From Methanococcoides sp. LMO-2 (GTDB lineage: Archaea > Halobacteriota > Methanosarcinia > Methanosarcinales > Methanosarcinaceae): a DNA stretch of 64,000 bases. The stretch is from contig NZ_JBCAUS010000003.1 in the NCBI RefSeq assembly GCF_038432375.1, positions 1 to 64,000 of the forward strand, read 5' to 3'. Position 1 is the stretch's first letter. Every line of letters starts with the position of its first letter. Shown piece by piece: positions 29,526 through 37,161 of the stretch. Below the pieces are notes generated by a model. The model saw only the letters and a program-made list of their open reading frames with translations, ran no database searches and had not been told where the DNA came from. A program made the position numbers and the translations under genes.

Positions 29526-30905
29526 TTACTCAAAGTCAAATCCCATATCGGACAACTTTGCCTTTGAAGATGCCCACAGGTCTTCAAATTCCTGTGATGG
29601 TCTAACGTTCTTCAGGTCATAACATTCGTAGAACTTCTTACCTGCAGGTGCTTTGCCAGATGTTACTGCTTCGGTATATGTTTTTGCAAGTTCAAGTCCA
29701 AATTCGTTCATGTCCTCCAGACTCATTTTAGACGCTGCCATGCTTATTTCAGCACAGATTCTGCCATCCATTCCAGAGCTGCAATCAGTTTGAGCACCAA
29801 CTAGACCGCACGGTCCAACGAAGTGAGATGCACCGGTCACTGTTGTTGCACCAGCAAGGACTGCTGTTTCATTCATGAACATCTCTGTGCACATTCCAGC
29901 AGATGGGAATACATAAAGGCTGGTCATAAGATCAGTATTTCTTGCAAGTGAAGCCATCACCAGTGATGTGGACCAGACGGCATGAGGACTTGATCCCTCC
30001 CCTGTCATCATATTGAGAGGGGCTGTCATTACATATAACTCAGATCCGGTAAGTAAGTAGGTGTAAATACCCTCTGCCACTGTAGCGATTGCTGTAGTTG
30101 CCGGACCGCCAGTATATCCACCCAGGATTGGACACATGCATGAAAGTGGTTTATAGTTATTCAGGCTTGTGTTCGCAATTTTGTTGAGAATTGCCCAATC
30201 TAGTTTCATATCATTCATGAAACAAATCGTATGCATATCTTCAGGTCTCAATGCTCCTGGAGCATCTGCAAAAAACTGGCCTTCAGTAGATACTGCTGAC
30301 ATAACACCGATTATTGGAAATCCCGGTTTTCCAGCCCTGTATAAACCTTCTCTGGTCCACATGATTTCAGATCTTGCAGCCATTAATTCTATAGGAGTAC
30401 CTGCTTTTATGTCCATATCGTATAGATAAGGAAGAGTCGGTGTATGGATTCCTTTTACAAGTGGCTCCTGGGCGATAGACTGGGCGTGCTTTACAATATA
30501 TTCCTGGCTCATACCGCCACCGCCGGTGCCTCCAAAAACGACAGGTGCTCTGGAATTATCTTCCATATTTCTCTTTACAAGGGTAATTTTATCATTTCCA
30601 GAGCCATATTCTTCTCTTCCAGCACAGGTAGCCATATGATTTTTGATTTCTTTTTCATCAAACTCAATAACACGACTCGTACTTGCGTTATAGACTCCTA
30701 CATCGACAAGCAGATCAATCGCTGCACTATAAACAGAATCAATTAGATCCATGTCGAGTGGCATGATTTCTTCACCAGTGTATTTAATATCATATTCTTT
30801 TGCCAGTTCCATCAATTTCTGAGGAAGGACTCTATTATCAAAGTTTTTTTCTTCAATTACCTTTCCCGAAAGAGATCTATTGAAAGTATCAAGAATGTTT
30901 AACAT
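29526..30905 (-). CDS. MtmB-family methyltransferase lacking pyrrolysine
   Basis: 459-residue homologue of monomethylamine:corrinoid methyltransferase MtmB (usual length about 458). The family scaffold is clear: APVVFGGTGG, GGYTGGPATTAIATVAEGI, PSAGMCTEMFMNETAVLAGA and the C-terminal AGKKFYECYDLKNVRPSQEF. In MtmB of Methanosarcina barkeri the pyrrolysine lies in SLSA-Pyl-GNISAD; here the matching stretch reads AVSTEGQFFAD, so the residue is Glu, encoded by an ordinary codon. GAGGTGAT precedes the ATG. The corrinoid protein gene is 9 bases upstream, so the two form one operon. The substrate is unknown; a methylated compound other than monomethylamine is likely. The alignment was made from memory. 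Confidence 0.8.
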   Translation of the reverse strand: MLNILDTFNRSLSGKVIEEKNFDNRVLPQKLMELAKEYDIKYTGEEIMPLDMDLIDSVYSAAIDLLVDVGVYNASTSRVIEFDEKEIKNHMATCAGREEYGSGNDKITLVKRNMEDNSRAPVVFGGTGGGGMSQEYIVKHAQSIAQEPLVKGIHTPTLPYLYDMDIKAGTPIELMAARSEIMWTREGLYRAGKPGFPIIGVMSAVSTEGQFFADAPGALRPEDMHTICFMNDMKLDWAILNKIANTSLNNYKPLSCMCPILGGYTGGPATTAIATVAEGIYTYLLTGSELYVMTAPLNMMTGEGSSPHAVWSTSLVMASLARNTDLMTSLYVFPSAGMCTEMFMNETAVLAGATTVTGASHFVGPCGLVGAQTDCSSGMDGRICAEISMAASKMSLEDMNEFGLELAKTYTEAVTSGKAPAGKKFYECYDLKNVRPSQEFEDLWASSKAKLSDMGFDFE

Positions 30906-30914
30906 AATATCACC

Positions 30915-31565
30915 TCACATTGCCATTGCTTTCTTTGTAATTTCTACTGCTTCAGCTGCATTTTGGGCATAGTAGTCAGCACCAATCTCATCAGCGTATT
31001 CCTGTGTAATTGGAGCACCACCAATCATGAGTTTAAACTGATCCCTGATTCCCATTCCATCAAGAAGTCCCAATATATCCTTAAAACTGGACATTGTAGC
31101 ACTCATAAGAGCCGAAGCAGCTATTAGATGAGTATTATTTTCTTTAGCCGCAGCTATGATCTTTGATGCAGGAACATCTGTGCCGAGATCTACAACATTA
31201 AATCCTGCTGTCTTTAACATTCCACCAACCAGATTTTTCCCGAGATCATGGATATCTCCTTCTACTGTTGCAAGAACAACGGTTCCCAGTGAGACAGATG
31301 TTACTCCTTCTGCAGCCATTTTATCAGACAGGGCTTTGTTTGCTTTTTCCATTATTTCAGCACCAATCATAACTTGCGGAAGGAAGTATTCCATTGATTC
31401 AAATTTTTTACCAACTTCAGCCATAGCTTCTGCCAGTTTGTTCACTAGTTTGACAGGATCGAAATTCCCTTCTATCCATTCATTGACCACTTCTTCTACT
31501 TTCCCTTCGTTTATTTCTACGAGAGCAGTGTAGCCCTCTTCAAGTAATTCATCTTCAACACTCAT
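30915..31565 (-). CDS. Methyltransferase corrinoid protein (MtmC/MtgC-like)
   Basis: 216-residue two-domain corrinoid protein: an N-terminal helical cap (about 1-90) and a B12-binding domain with the base-off motif GDIHDLGKNLVGG (D-x-H-x-x-G), then VIDLGTDVP-like and SALMSATM, GGAPITQEYADEIGADYYAQNA. It accepts the methyl group from its partner methyltransferase and hands it on to a CoM methylase. The ATG at 31565 follows AAGGAGATAA. It is first in the operon with the pyrrolysine-free MtmB homologue and divergent from the MttB-like gene. Confidence 0.9.
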   Translation of the reverse strand: MSVEDELLEEGYTALVEINEGKVEEVVNEWIEGNFDPVKLVNKLAEAMAEVGKKFESMEYFLPQVMIGAEIMEKANKALSDKMAAEGVTSVSLGTVVLATVEGDIHDLGKNLVGGMLKTAGFNVVDLGTDVPASKIIAAAKENNTHLIAASALMSATMSSFKDILGLLDGMGIRDQFKLMIGGAPITQEYADEIGADYYAQNAAEAVEITKKAMAM

Positions 31566-31639
31566 TTTATCTCCTTCTTTTTTGGCTTTCAATTTTTAAG
31601 TACATAGATTTTGCATTAACTAGTATATATCTTTATTGT

Positions 31640-31690
31640 AGCAATACTTATATATTACATTTTAAAGACAATATGTTTATATATAATAAG
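31640..31690. promoter_or_regulatory. Divergent promoters of the methyltransferase module
   Basis: Between the corrinoid gene (minus) and the MttB-like gene (plus) lie CTTATATATTAC near 31648 and GTTTATATATAATAAG at 31675-31690, both good archaeal TATA boxes. They probably drive the two divergent methyltransferase transcripts, leaving a leader of about 150 bases for the plus-strand gene. Confidence 0.45.
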
Positions 31691-31839
31691 ATCAAACTTT
31701 AAAATAAATAACAATCGACGAACACGCAACAAAAAAATAGCATAAATGTGGAAATCGATTTATACACTAGTTTTTTATTGTGACCTCGTATACATGGACA
31801 ACAAAAACAAAAGCGAACATACTTTGATAAGAGGTTTTT

Positions 31840-33282
31840 ATGTTAAATGGTCTGCAAGATAAAATGAGTGGAAAATTAGAGTTCCTTTCAGAAGATGACT
31901 GTGAGAAGATTCACTATGCTTCCCTAGAGGTACTAAGTGAAGTGGGTCTTAAAATTGAACCCGGATACGCATTGGATGCATTGGAAGAGATGGGTTGTGA
32001 TGTGAACAAGCGAACTTCAATAGTCAAATTTCCAAATTATCTTGTTGAAGAATGCTTACGTGCTTGCCCTCATTCAGTTAAATTATATGGACTGGATTCA
32101 AAGTATGATATTAAGATGGAAAAAAAGAGAACATATGTCTCTACAGGTACAGGCTATGGCGTAATTGATGAAAAGGAAAATCTAGCGAGAGCTGGAAATT
32201 TAAATGATGTTAGAGAAGCTACACTGATTGCCCATCATCTGGATAATATTCATTCAATATCTCCCCCATTGGTGGGAGTTTCAGATAGCCCTGCAAATAT
32301 CGCAACAGAGACAATATTAGCTGAGACTTTGAAAAATACTAACAAAACTATTGAATTTTACCTGACAGGAACCTCTGATTCAAAGCCGGAAGTTGATGAC
32401 CTAATTTCTTTATGTGAACTTGTCGCCGGAGGGGCTGCAGAACTAAAGAAACGTCCATTTGCGATGCTTGCTCTCAACCCTGTATCCCCTTTAATATACC
32501 CTGAAGAGCAGATCTCATCTATTTTTAAGTGCGTAGATGCTGGAATACCTGTCGCGATTATGCCAGGTGCTGTTGGTGGTGCCACTGCACCCATAACAAT
32601 TTCAGGAATACTCACACAGAGCAATGCTGAATTCCTTGGTGGCGTGGTACTTGCAAACATAGTTAAGAAAGGTGCACCGGTTGTTTACGCGCATTACAAT
32701 TCAATAATGAATATGCAAACAGGAAACTATTCTGCCGGCTCAGTAGAGATGGGGTTAATAGGATCTTGCGTAGGACAACTAGGTAACTGGTACGGCATCC
32801 CAACAAATGGTTTTTTCCCTATGTCCGATTCGCACATTCCAGACCAACAAGTCGGTTATGAAAAAATGATGCAATGGGTCCTTTCTACTCTTGGAGGCAT
32901 GAATTATTTAAATGGGGCAGGAAGTGTCGAAAACGGTACTCTGATCTCACTAGAACAGCTTGTAATTGACAACGAAGTTGTTGGAATGGTCGATCGCATG
33001 CTCAAGGGCGTTCAAGTTGATGACGAAAGGATAGGAATAGACACTATCAGCAAAGTCGGACCTGGAGGAAATTACTTCAAACAAGCCCATACATTACAAT
33101 GGTCCAGAGATGAGTGTTTTATCCCAAAGATAAGTGAAAAGGAATCTTTTTCAAATTGGGAAGGGGAAAACGTCATAACAAAAGCAAAAGCAACAGTTGA
33201 TGAAATGCTACGCAATGTTGAAACGCCAGTGGATAAAGATATAATCAAAGATATTGAACAGTTCCAGAAAGAGTTGCTGTGA
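31840..33282 (+). CDS. Pyrrolysine-free MttB-family methyltransferase (MtgB-like)
   Basis: 480-residue COG5598 (MttB superfamily) protein without an in-frame UAG. It aligns along its whole length with the two MttB proteins further on. Their segment around pyrrolysine (GIPS.VAG-Pyl-.[13 protein letters not shown]) is replaced by GIPTNGFFPMSDSHIPDQQVGYEK. Such non-pyrrolysine members include glycine betaine methyltransferase MtgB, and Methanococcoides strains are known to use betaine and choline. A quaternary amine substrate is therefore likely but not proven. AGAGG precedes the ATG. The corrinoid partner is probably the divergent gene upstream. Confidence 0.85.
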   Translation: MLNGLQDKMSGKLEFLSEDDCEKIHYASLEVLSEVGLKIEPGYALDALEEMGCDVNKRTSIVKFPNYLVEECLRACPHSVKLYGLDSKYDIKMEKKRTYVSTGTGYGVIDEKENLARAGNLNDVREATLIAHHLDNIHSISPPLVGVSDSPANIATETILAETLKNTNKTIEFYLTGTSDSKPEVDDLISLCELVAGGAAELKKRPFAMLALNPVSPLIYPEEQISSIFKCVDAGIPVAIMPGAVGGATAPITISGILTQSNAEFLGGVVLANIVKKGAPVVYAHYNSIMNMQTGNYSAGSVEMGLIGSCVGQLGNWYGIPTNGFFPMSDSHIPDQQVGYEKMMQWVLSTLGGMNYLNGAGSVENGTLISLEQLVIDNEVVGMVDRMLKGVQVDDERIGIDTISKVGPGGNYFKQAHTLQWSRDECFIPKISEKESFSNWEGENVITKAKATVDEMLRNVETPVDKDIIKDIEQFQKELL

Positions 33283-33360
33283 AAAGTAGCAATCTTTCAC
33301 TTAAGGAATATTAAAAAATAAGATATTTGAACTCAAAGTGTAATATAAGATAAATAAAAA

Positions 33361-33379
33361 ATAATAGGGCTTTTAACCC
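33361..33379 (-). terminator. Displaced tRNA-Thr terminator
   Basis: On the minus strand this reads GGGGTTAAAAGCCC followed by T-rich TATTATTTTTTATTT (into 33346). Before the casposon inserted it would have followed the tRNA-Thr gene by about ten bases. It is now separated from it by the whole element. Confidence 0.4.
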
Positions 33380-33393
33380 CGTACTTCATAGCC
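33380..33393. repeat. Left target-site duplication of the casposon
   Basis: CGTACTTCATAGCC, identical to 55865-55878 at the other end of the element. The 14-bp length is that reported for casposase integration. On the tRNA strand it begins with the last GGC of tRNA-Thr. A GGG/CCC run at the border leaves about one base of ambiguity. Confidence 0.9.
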
Positions 33394-33567
33394 GGGATAT
33401 AGGTAAAGTGGGAAAAGGCAACTCCCGAAATTACTTTAACTATTCGTATTGGTAAGGGCCTAGCTCTATCAAATTTATTTGGATAAGTTGTGGGATGGTA
33501 ACTCCCTAAACTTCTCGGTAATTATCTCTATATCCAAAATATCATTCATAAGCCCTGTTTTTTTTTA
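33394..33567. repeat. Left terminal inverted repeat of the casposon
   Basis: 174 bp starting GGGATATAGGTAAAGTGGG and ending CCCTG followed by nine T and an A. It is the reverse complement of 55691-55864 except for one base (CAAATTT versus CGAATTT near 33471), without gaps. Confidence 0.95.
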
Positions 33568-33640
33568 ATAAGTTATAATCTTAATTTGTGTATTTTCAAA
33601 TTTGTTAAAACGTAATCAGTAAGCACATTTTATGCATAAA

Positions 33641-33680
33641 TTATATAAACTAAAAAGTACATTTCATATATGTACATTTC
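33641..33680 (+). promoter_or_regulatory. Casposase promoter with repeated GTACATTTC
   Basis: A TATA-like TTATATAAAC at 33641-33650 is followed by two copies of GTACATTTC (33657-33665 and 33672-33680), 15 bases apart centre to centre. The pair could be an operator controlling cas1 expression. No binding protein is known; the two DNA-binding proteins of the element are candidates. Confidence 0.35.
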
Positions 33681-33784
33681 TATCAAATTGTTCAGCTAAT
33701 TATCTGTAAGATTCAAAAAAAAAATGGTATTAAAATCGATGCATTAGCTTAGCTGATCTTTGGACTAATGGAAGGTAATCTACA

Positions 33785-34999
33785 ATGAAAATGCTACTTC
33801 TAAACGGTCATGGAATTAACATGAGGGTTGATGCTGCTAAACTCCATATCAAAGATGGAAGATTTTCAACCACTGAAAAACCGCAAAAGTATGTGTTCTA
33901 TCCAAAGAGGATAGATATCGATAGTATTGTTGTGTATGGTCGGAGCGGATCATTGAGTTTTGAGGCTATCAGATGGTTGATCAAACATAATGTCCAGATC
34001 TCTATACTCAATTGGGATGGCAAGTTATTGACAACAATGCTACCTTCTGAAAGTACCAATGTAAAGACTAAGTTTGCTCAGTATCGTGCCTATGAGGATG
34101 AGACGACACGAATCAAAATAGCAAAAAAGTTTATCGAAGCTAAGTTTGATAAGTCTCAGATCACGCTGGATTATCTCAAAGAGCGCTATCCTTCAATTGA
34201 TTATGATTTCTCTGAAGAAACGAAGAAATTGGAGAAGGCTAAGAGAGTAAACGATGCCCTAGGTGCTGAGGGTGGTGTAGCCTCCAAGTACTGGAATGAA
34301 TTCTTAAAAGCTATACCTGAGAAATACGATTTTGAATCTCGACTTAACCAGAGCGGGAGAGCCATAGGGGCTGGTGATATGGCAAATGCCATGCTTAACT
34401 ATGGCTACGCATTGTTAGAGGCAGAGTGTCTGAGGGCCATTAACTCTGTGGGGCTAGATCCTCATGTGGGTTTCTTGCATGAAATGAATCCAAGTAAGAA
34501 TAGTCTGGCTTATGATCTTCAGGAACCTTTCAGATTCCTTATTGATCTTGCTGTCCTTAACCTGATTGAGACGAATGGCATAGACAAGAAGGACTTCATC
34601 AGGACAGAAAATTATTCCTTGAGGCTCAGGCCCAGTGGGGCTAAGAAACTGACTGAAGAGATTAATTGGTGGTTTAACAAACGAGTTAGATATCAAAACA
34701 AAAATCCAATGTGGAATTATGTTATTCTCCTGAAAGCTAGAGAACTAGCTTATTATCTAACTGGTAAACGCAAAGAGATTGACTTTTTGAAACCACAATA
34801 TCCGACAAAACGACAGGATTCAAGCAACATGCGACAGAAGATACTCAGTATATCATATTCGGATTGGAAAAAGCTAGGTTTTTCGAAAGGAACATTGCAT
34901 TATATGAAGAAAAATGCAGAAGCTGATAAGCCTTTTACTCTTAACGCACATGTTAGGGAAAGGTTGGAGAATTGGAATAATCTTATTAAAAAAGTTTAA
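33785..34999 (+). CDS. cas1: Cas1-family casposase (casposon integrase)
   Basis: 404-residue Cas1 homologue with an N-terminal beta domain (VVYGRSGSLSFEAIRWLIKH; SILNWDGKLL) and a C-terminal catalytic domain with the metal-binding set E162 (AEGGVASKYW), H232 (GFLHEMNPSK) and D244/E247 (LAYDLQEPFR). A C-terminal extension contains a helix-turn-helix (YSDWKKLGFSKGTLHYMKK, about 358-376), as in casposases and unlike CRISPR Cas1. No cas2, effector genes or CRISPR array are nearby. It lies 391 bases inside the left inverted repeat. It inserts the element by 3'-end transfer, producing the 14-bp duplication. Confidence 0.95.
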   Translation: MKMLLLNGHGINMRVDAAKLHIKDGRFSTTEKPQKYVFYPKRIDIDSIVVYGRSGSLSFEAIRWLIKHNVQISILNWDGKLLTTMLPSESTNVKTKFAQYRAYEDETTRIKIAKKFIEAKFDKSQITLDYLKERYPSIDYDFSEETKKLEKAKRVNDALGAEGGVASKYWNEFLKAIPEKYDFESRLNQSGRAIGAGDMANAMLNYGYALLEAECLRAINSVGLDPHVGFLHEMNPSKNSLAYDLQEPFRFLIDLAVLNLIETNGIDKKDFIRTENYSLRLRPSGAKKLTEEINWWFNKRVRYQNKNPMWNYVILLKARELAYYLTGKRKEIDFLKPQYPTKRQDSSNMRQKILSISYSDWKKLGFSKGTLHYMKKNAEADKPFTLNAHVRERLENWNNLIKKV

Positions 35000-35024
35000 T
35001 ATCATCAAAATCTGGGAGCTTTTT

Positions 35025-35120
35025 ATGTCAAATAATAAATTTGTTAGAAATGATTTATGTCCTTGTGGTAGTGGTATAAAACATAAAAAATGCTGTATGC
35101 CAAGACTTCAGTTCTCCTGA
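35025..35120 (+). CDS. SEC-C motif micro-protein (31 aa)
   Basis: 31 codons from ATG at 35025, with GGGAG about 8 bases ahead. The sequence is a SEC-C zinc motif: RNDLCPCGSGIKHKKCC (C-x-C-x8-C-C). Such motifs occur at the C-terminus of SecA and in many small zinc proteins. It starts 25 bases after cas1, so it may be co-transcribed. Function unknown. Confidence 0.7.
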   Translation: MSNNKFVRNDLCPCGSGIKHKKCCMPRLQFS

Positions 35121-35171
35121 TCCACCCTTTAGGTCTGAAACGTCTAATAGATTCCCTAGCAGCTCATTTGG

Positions 35172-35987
35172 TTACATAGAACTCTCAACGTTAACTTTGG
35201 ATTCGTCTCTTATTCTGGCAAGAATATCTGCTGTTTCTGTCTCTCCTTCTTTTCTCAGTCGATTTTCCAGATAAAACAGTTCTGTCCTTCCATTTTCAAT
35301 GACCTTGGCTGTGAACTTATCTCCATAATCACCTTGGAATATTGATAACTTGCCCACTTCAATGTCCTTTTTCAATCGTTCAAGAACAGACTTATCATTA
35401 TAATATCCAAGGAGCTGGATAACAAAACGTCTTAGCATTGGACCATTTTTATGCCCCTCTGGATAGCTTTCTAACAAATTCCTTAATCCATCCAAAAAAG
35501 CAGTTTTATCACTCGGTTTTATTCCTTTAGTTGTGATATGCTCATGGAGAATCCTCAATAAGCTTTCTATTAAAATAGCGTCCTTACCATCTAAATTTAA
35601 AGCTAAAATGTCTAAATGACTTGAATCCAAAACGTACTTCTTCCCATATCTTTTTAATTCAGCCAGTACCATTTTTTTATCAATGTCATCTCCTTCACTG
35701 AGAAACTTAAATATCTCGTCCAAGTGCCTCTTCATCTCAGCAGTTTCTTTTAAAATCAGATACTTTGCTCGGTCATCCGGCTCTTCTTTGCCATACTTTC
35801 TAACCTGTTCAGCGTTCAAAGTTTCAAGTGGACCTTCATCTTTGGTCATTTGCTCCAGTTTTCTATAAATTGTTCTTTTACTCCCACTTTCTTCAGAATG
35901 GTTTTCTAGCAGGTGATCAACGAGTTGCCCCGTCCTCACAAAGCCATTTTTTGCTATGTATTCAATAATTATTATGTCAATATCCAT
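35172..35987 (-). CDS. Winged-helix domain protein of the casposon
   Basis: 271 residues. The N-terminal winged helix reads IIIEYIAKNGFVRTGQLVDHLLEN then GSKRTIYRKLEQMTKDEGPLE. The rest is helical and charged without a recognised family. The ATG at 35987 follows AAAGGAAC; the frame extends 20 codons upstream without a start signal. It is divergent from the HTH-HNH-PolB operon and convergent with cas1, so it is a candidate regulator of the element. Confidence 0.65.
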   Translation of the reverse strand: MDIDIIIIEYIAKNGFVRTGQLVDHLLENHSEESGSKRTIYRKLEQMTKDEGPLETLNAEQVRKYGKEEPDDRAKYLILKETAEMKRHLDEIFKFLSEGDDIDKKMVLAELKRYGKKYVLDSSHLDILALNLDGKDAILIESLLRILHEHITTKGIKPSDKTAFLDGLRNLLESYPEGHKNGPMLRRFVIQLLGYYNDKSVLERLKKDIEVGKLSIFQGDYGDKFTAKVIENGRTELFYLENRLRKEGETETADILARIRDESKVNVESSM

Positions 35988-36180
35988 GTTATAGTTCCTT
36001 TTTTTAATGTCAATAACTTTAATGATTAATGTAAAATTTAATGTCAAAAATCATGTCATTATGAACATATAGTCATTGATTGTTTTTAAATTTTGGTGAT
36101 TAAAGTGCGCACGAAGTCGCTGATCAGAATTGTGCTTTCTCCTTACTTTATAGGAGGGGGTACAGAGAAGAGGTAGTAAA

Positions 36181-36816
36181 ATGAACAGATTCTCAAAAAA
36201 ATACAAAACATTTGAAGAATGGCTCAAAAACAAACCCCGAACATCCAAATATGCAAGAAGAATCATTGATTTGCATGAGCGATTTCCGCACCTAACTCTT
36301 GGAAAGATTCGTGAGCTTCACCAACATGACTATAATATTAGCATTGTTCCTTGGACTGAACTGTCACCGAAGGACAAAAGAGACAGAACACAGGTTTTGA
36401 GAGTTTTAAACTCTATCAGAAAGGGGAACTCGTTAACACATACACTTGATGAGGCTGGTGTCAGTAGGGACATAGTAATGCGACATCTTGGAAGAAATCT
36501 TCTCAAAAAAGCAGGAAGATGGAGTGCCAGACCTGTAGATAAGATACAGGTTGAGATGCCGATCAATACAAAAACTGAAGGAAGGACCTCAATAATAACT
36601 TCCAGTTCACAGGACAGAGCATTGATTGGTAAATACTTTGCGCATGTCCAAATTGCTCTGTATACTGGTGAGCCTTCAGAGCTTGATGATTTTAAAGATG
36701 TGGTTATCGTAGATGCCGAAGGTAAACCGCATAAGCTGGAAACGGATTTGGAGACCATTTATGAGATTGAAGAGGCGATGGAAGAGCCTGAGTTCTTTGA
36801 GATCTACAAGTATTGA
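36181..36816 (+). CDS. Casposon helix-turn-helix protein
   Basis: 211 residues. A basic N-terminal part (RFSKKYKTFEEWLKNKPRTSKYARRIIDLHERFP) leads to a helix-turn-helix-like region (LNSIRKGNSLTHTLDEAGVSRDIVMRHLGRNLLKKAGR, about 79-115). The C-terminal half is acidic. HTH proteins at this position are typical of casposons. It has a GAGG ribosome binding site and is first in a tight operon with the HNH nuclease and polymerase. Confidence 0.75.
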   Translation: MNRFSKKYKTFEEWLKNKPRTSKYARRIIDLHERFPHLTLGKIRELHQHDYNISIVPWTELSPKDKRDRTQVLRVLNSIRKGNSLTHTLDEAGVSRDIVMRHLGRNLLKKAGRWSARPVDKIQVEMPINTKTEGRTSIITSSSQDRALIGKYFAHVQIALYTGEPSELDDFKDVVIVDAEGKPHKLETDLETIYEIEEAMEEPEFFEIYKY

Positions 36817-36828
36817 GGAGGTGATTAA

Positions 36829-37161
36829 ATGAACAAAATGACTTACAAGAACAGCATTAAGAAGCAGATACGTGAAGGAGAGCTGAAAGTTTGCTGTCGC
36901 ATTTGTGGAGAGGATGATCCCCATGTGATCGAACAGCACCACATAGAAGGAAGAGCAAATTCAGATGTAACGATACCACTGTGCAAAAATTGCCATGCAA
37001 AAATCACCCATGAGCAGAATGCCTTGAAACCAGAATTCAGGTTCCGTAAAGCACCACCTAAGAATAAAGGTGGGTTCAGCATGGTCTCGATTGGAGCCCT
37101 CTTGGAAGTGGCAGGCAACATACTGATCAAAAATGCACATGAGGGATTGGACAATGACTAA
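36829..37161 (+). CDS. HNH endonuclease of the casposon
   Basis: 110 residues with a zinc-supported HNH core: CRICGEDDPHVIEQHHIEG, then IPLCKNCHAKITHEQN. Cys pairs bind zinc, and the HH and the later H form the nuclease site. A perfect GGAGGTGATT precedes the ATG. HNH nucleases are standard casposon components of unclear role, perhaps excision or replication. The stop overlaps the polymerase start by 8 bases (ATGACTAA). Confidence 0.9.
   Translation: MNKMTYKNSIKKQIREGELKVCCRICGEDDPHVIEQHHIEGRANSDVTIPLCKNCHAKITHEQNALKPEFRFRKAPPKNKGGFSMVSIGALLEVAGNILIKNAHEGLDND

Noticed and set aside
33785-34999. CRISPR-Cas locus suggested by Cas1
   Set aside because: No cas2, effector genes, leader or repeat-spacer array are visible. 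Cas1 has a C-terminal HTH and lies with PolB and HNH inside inverted repeats, which fits a casposon instead.
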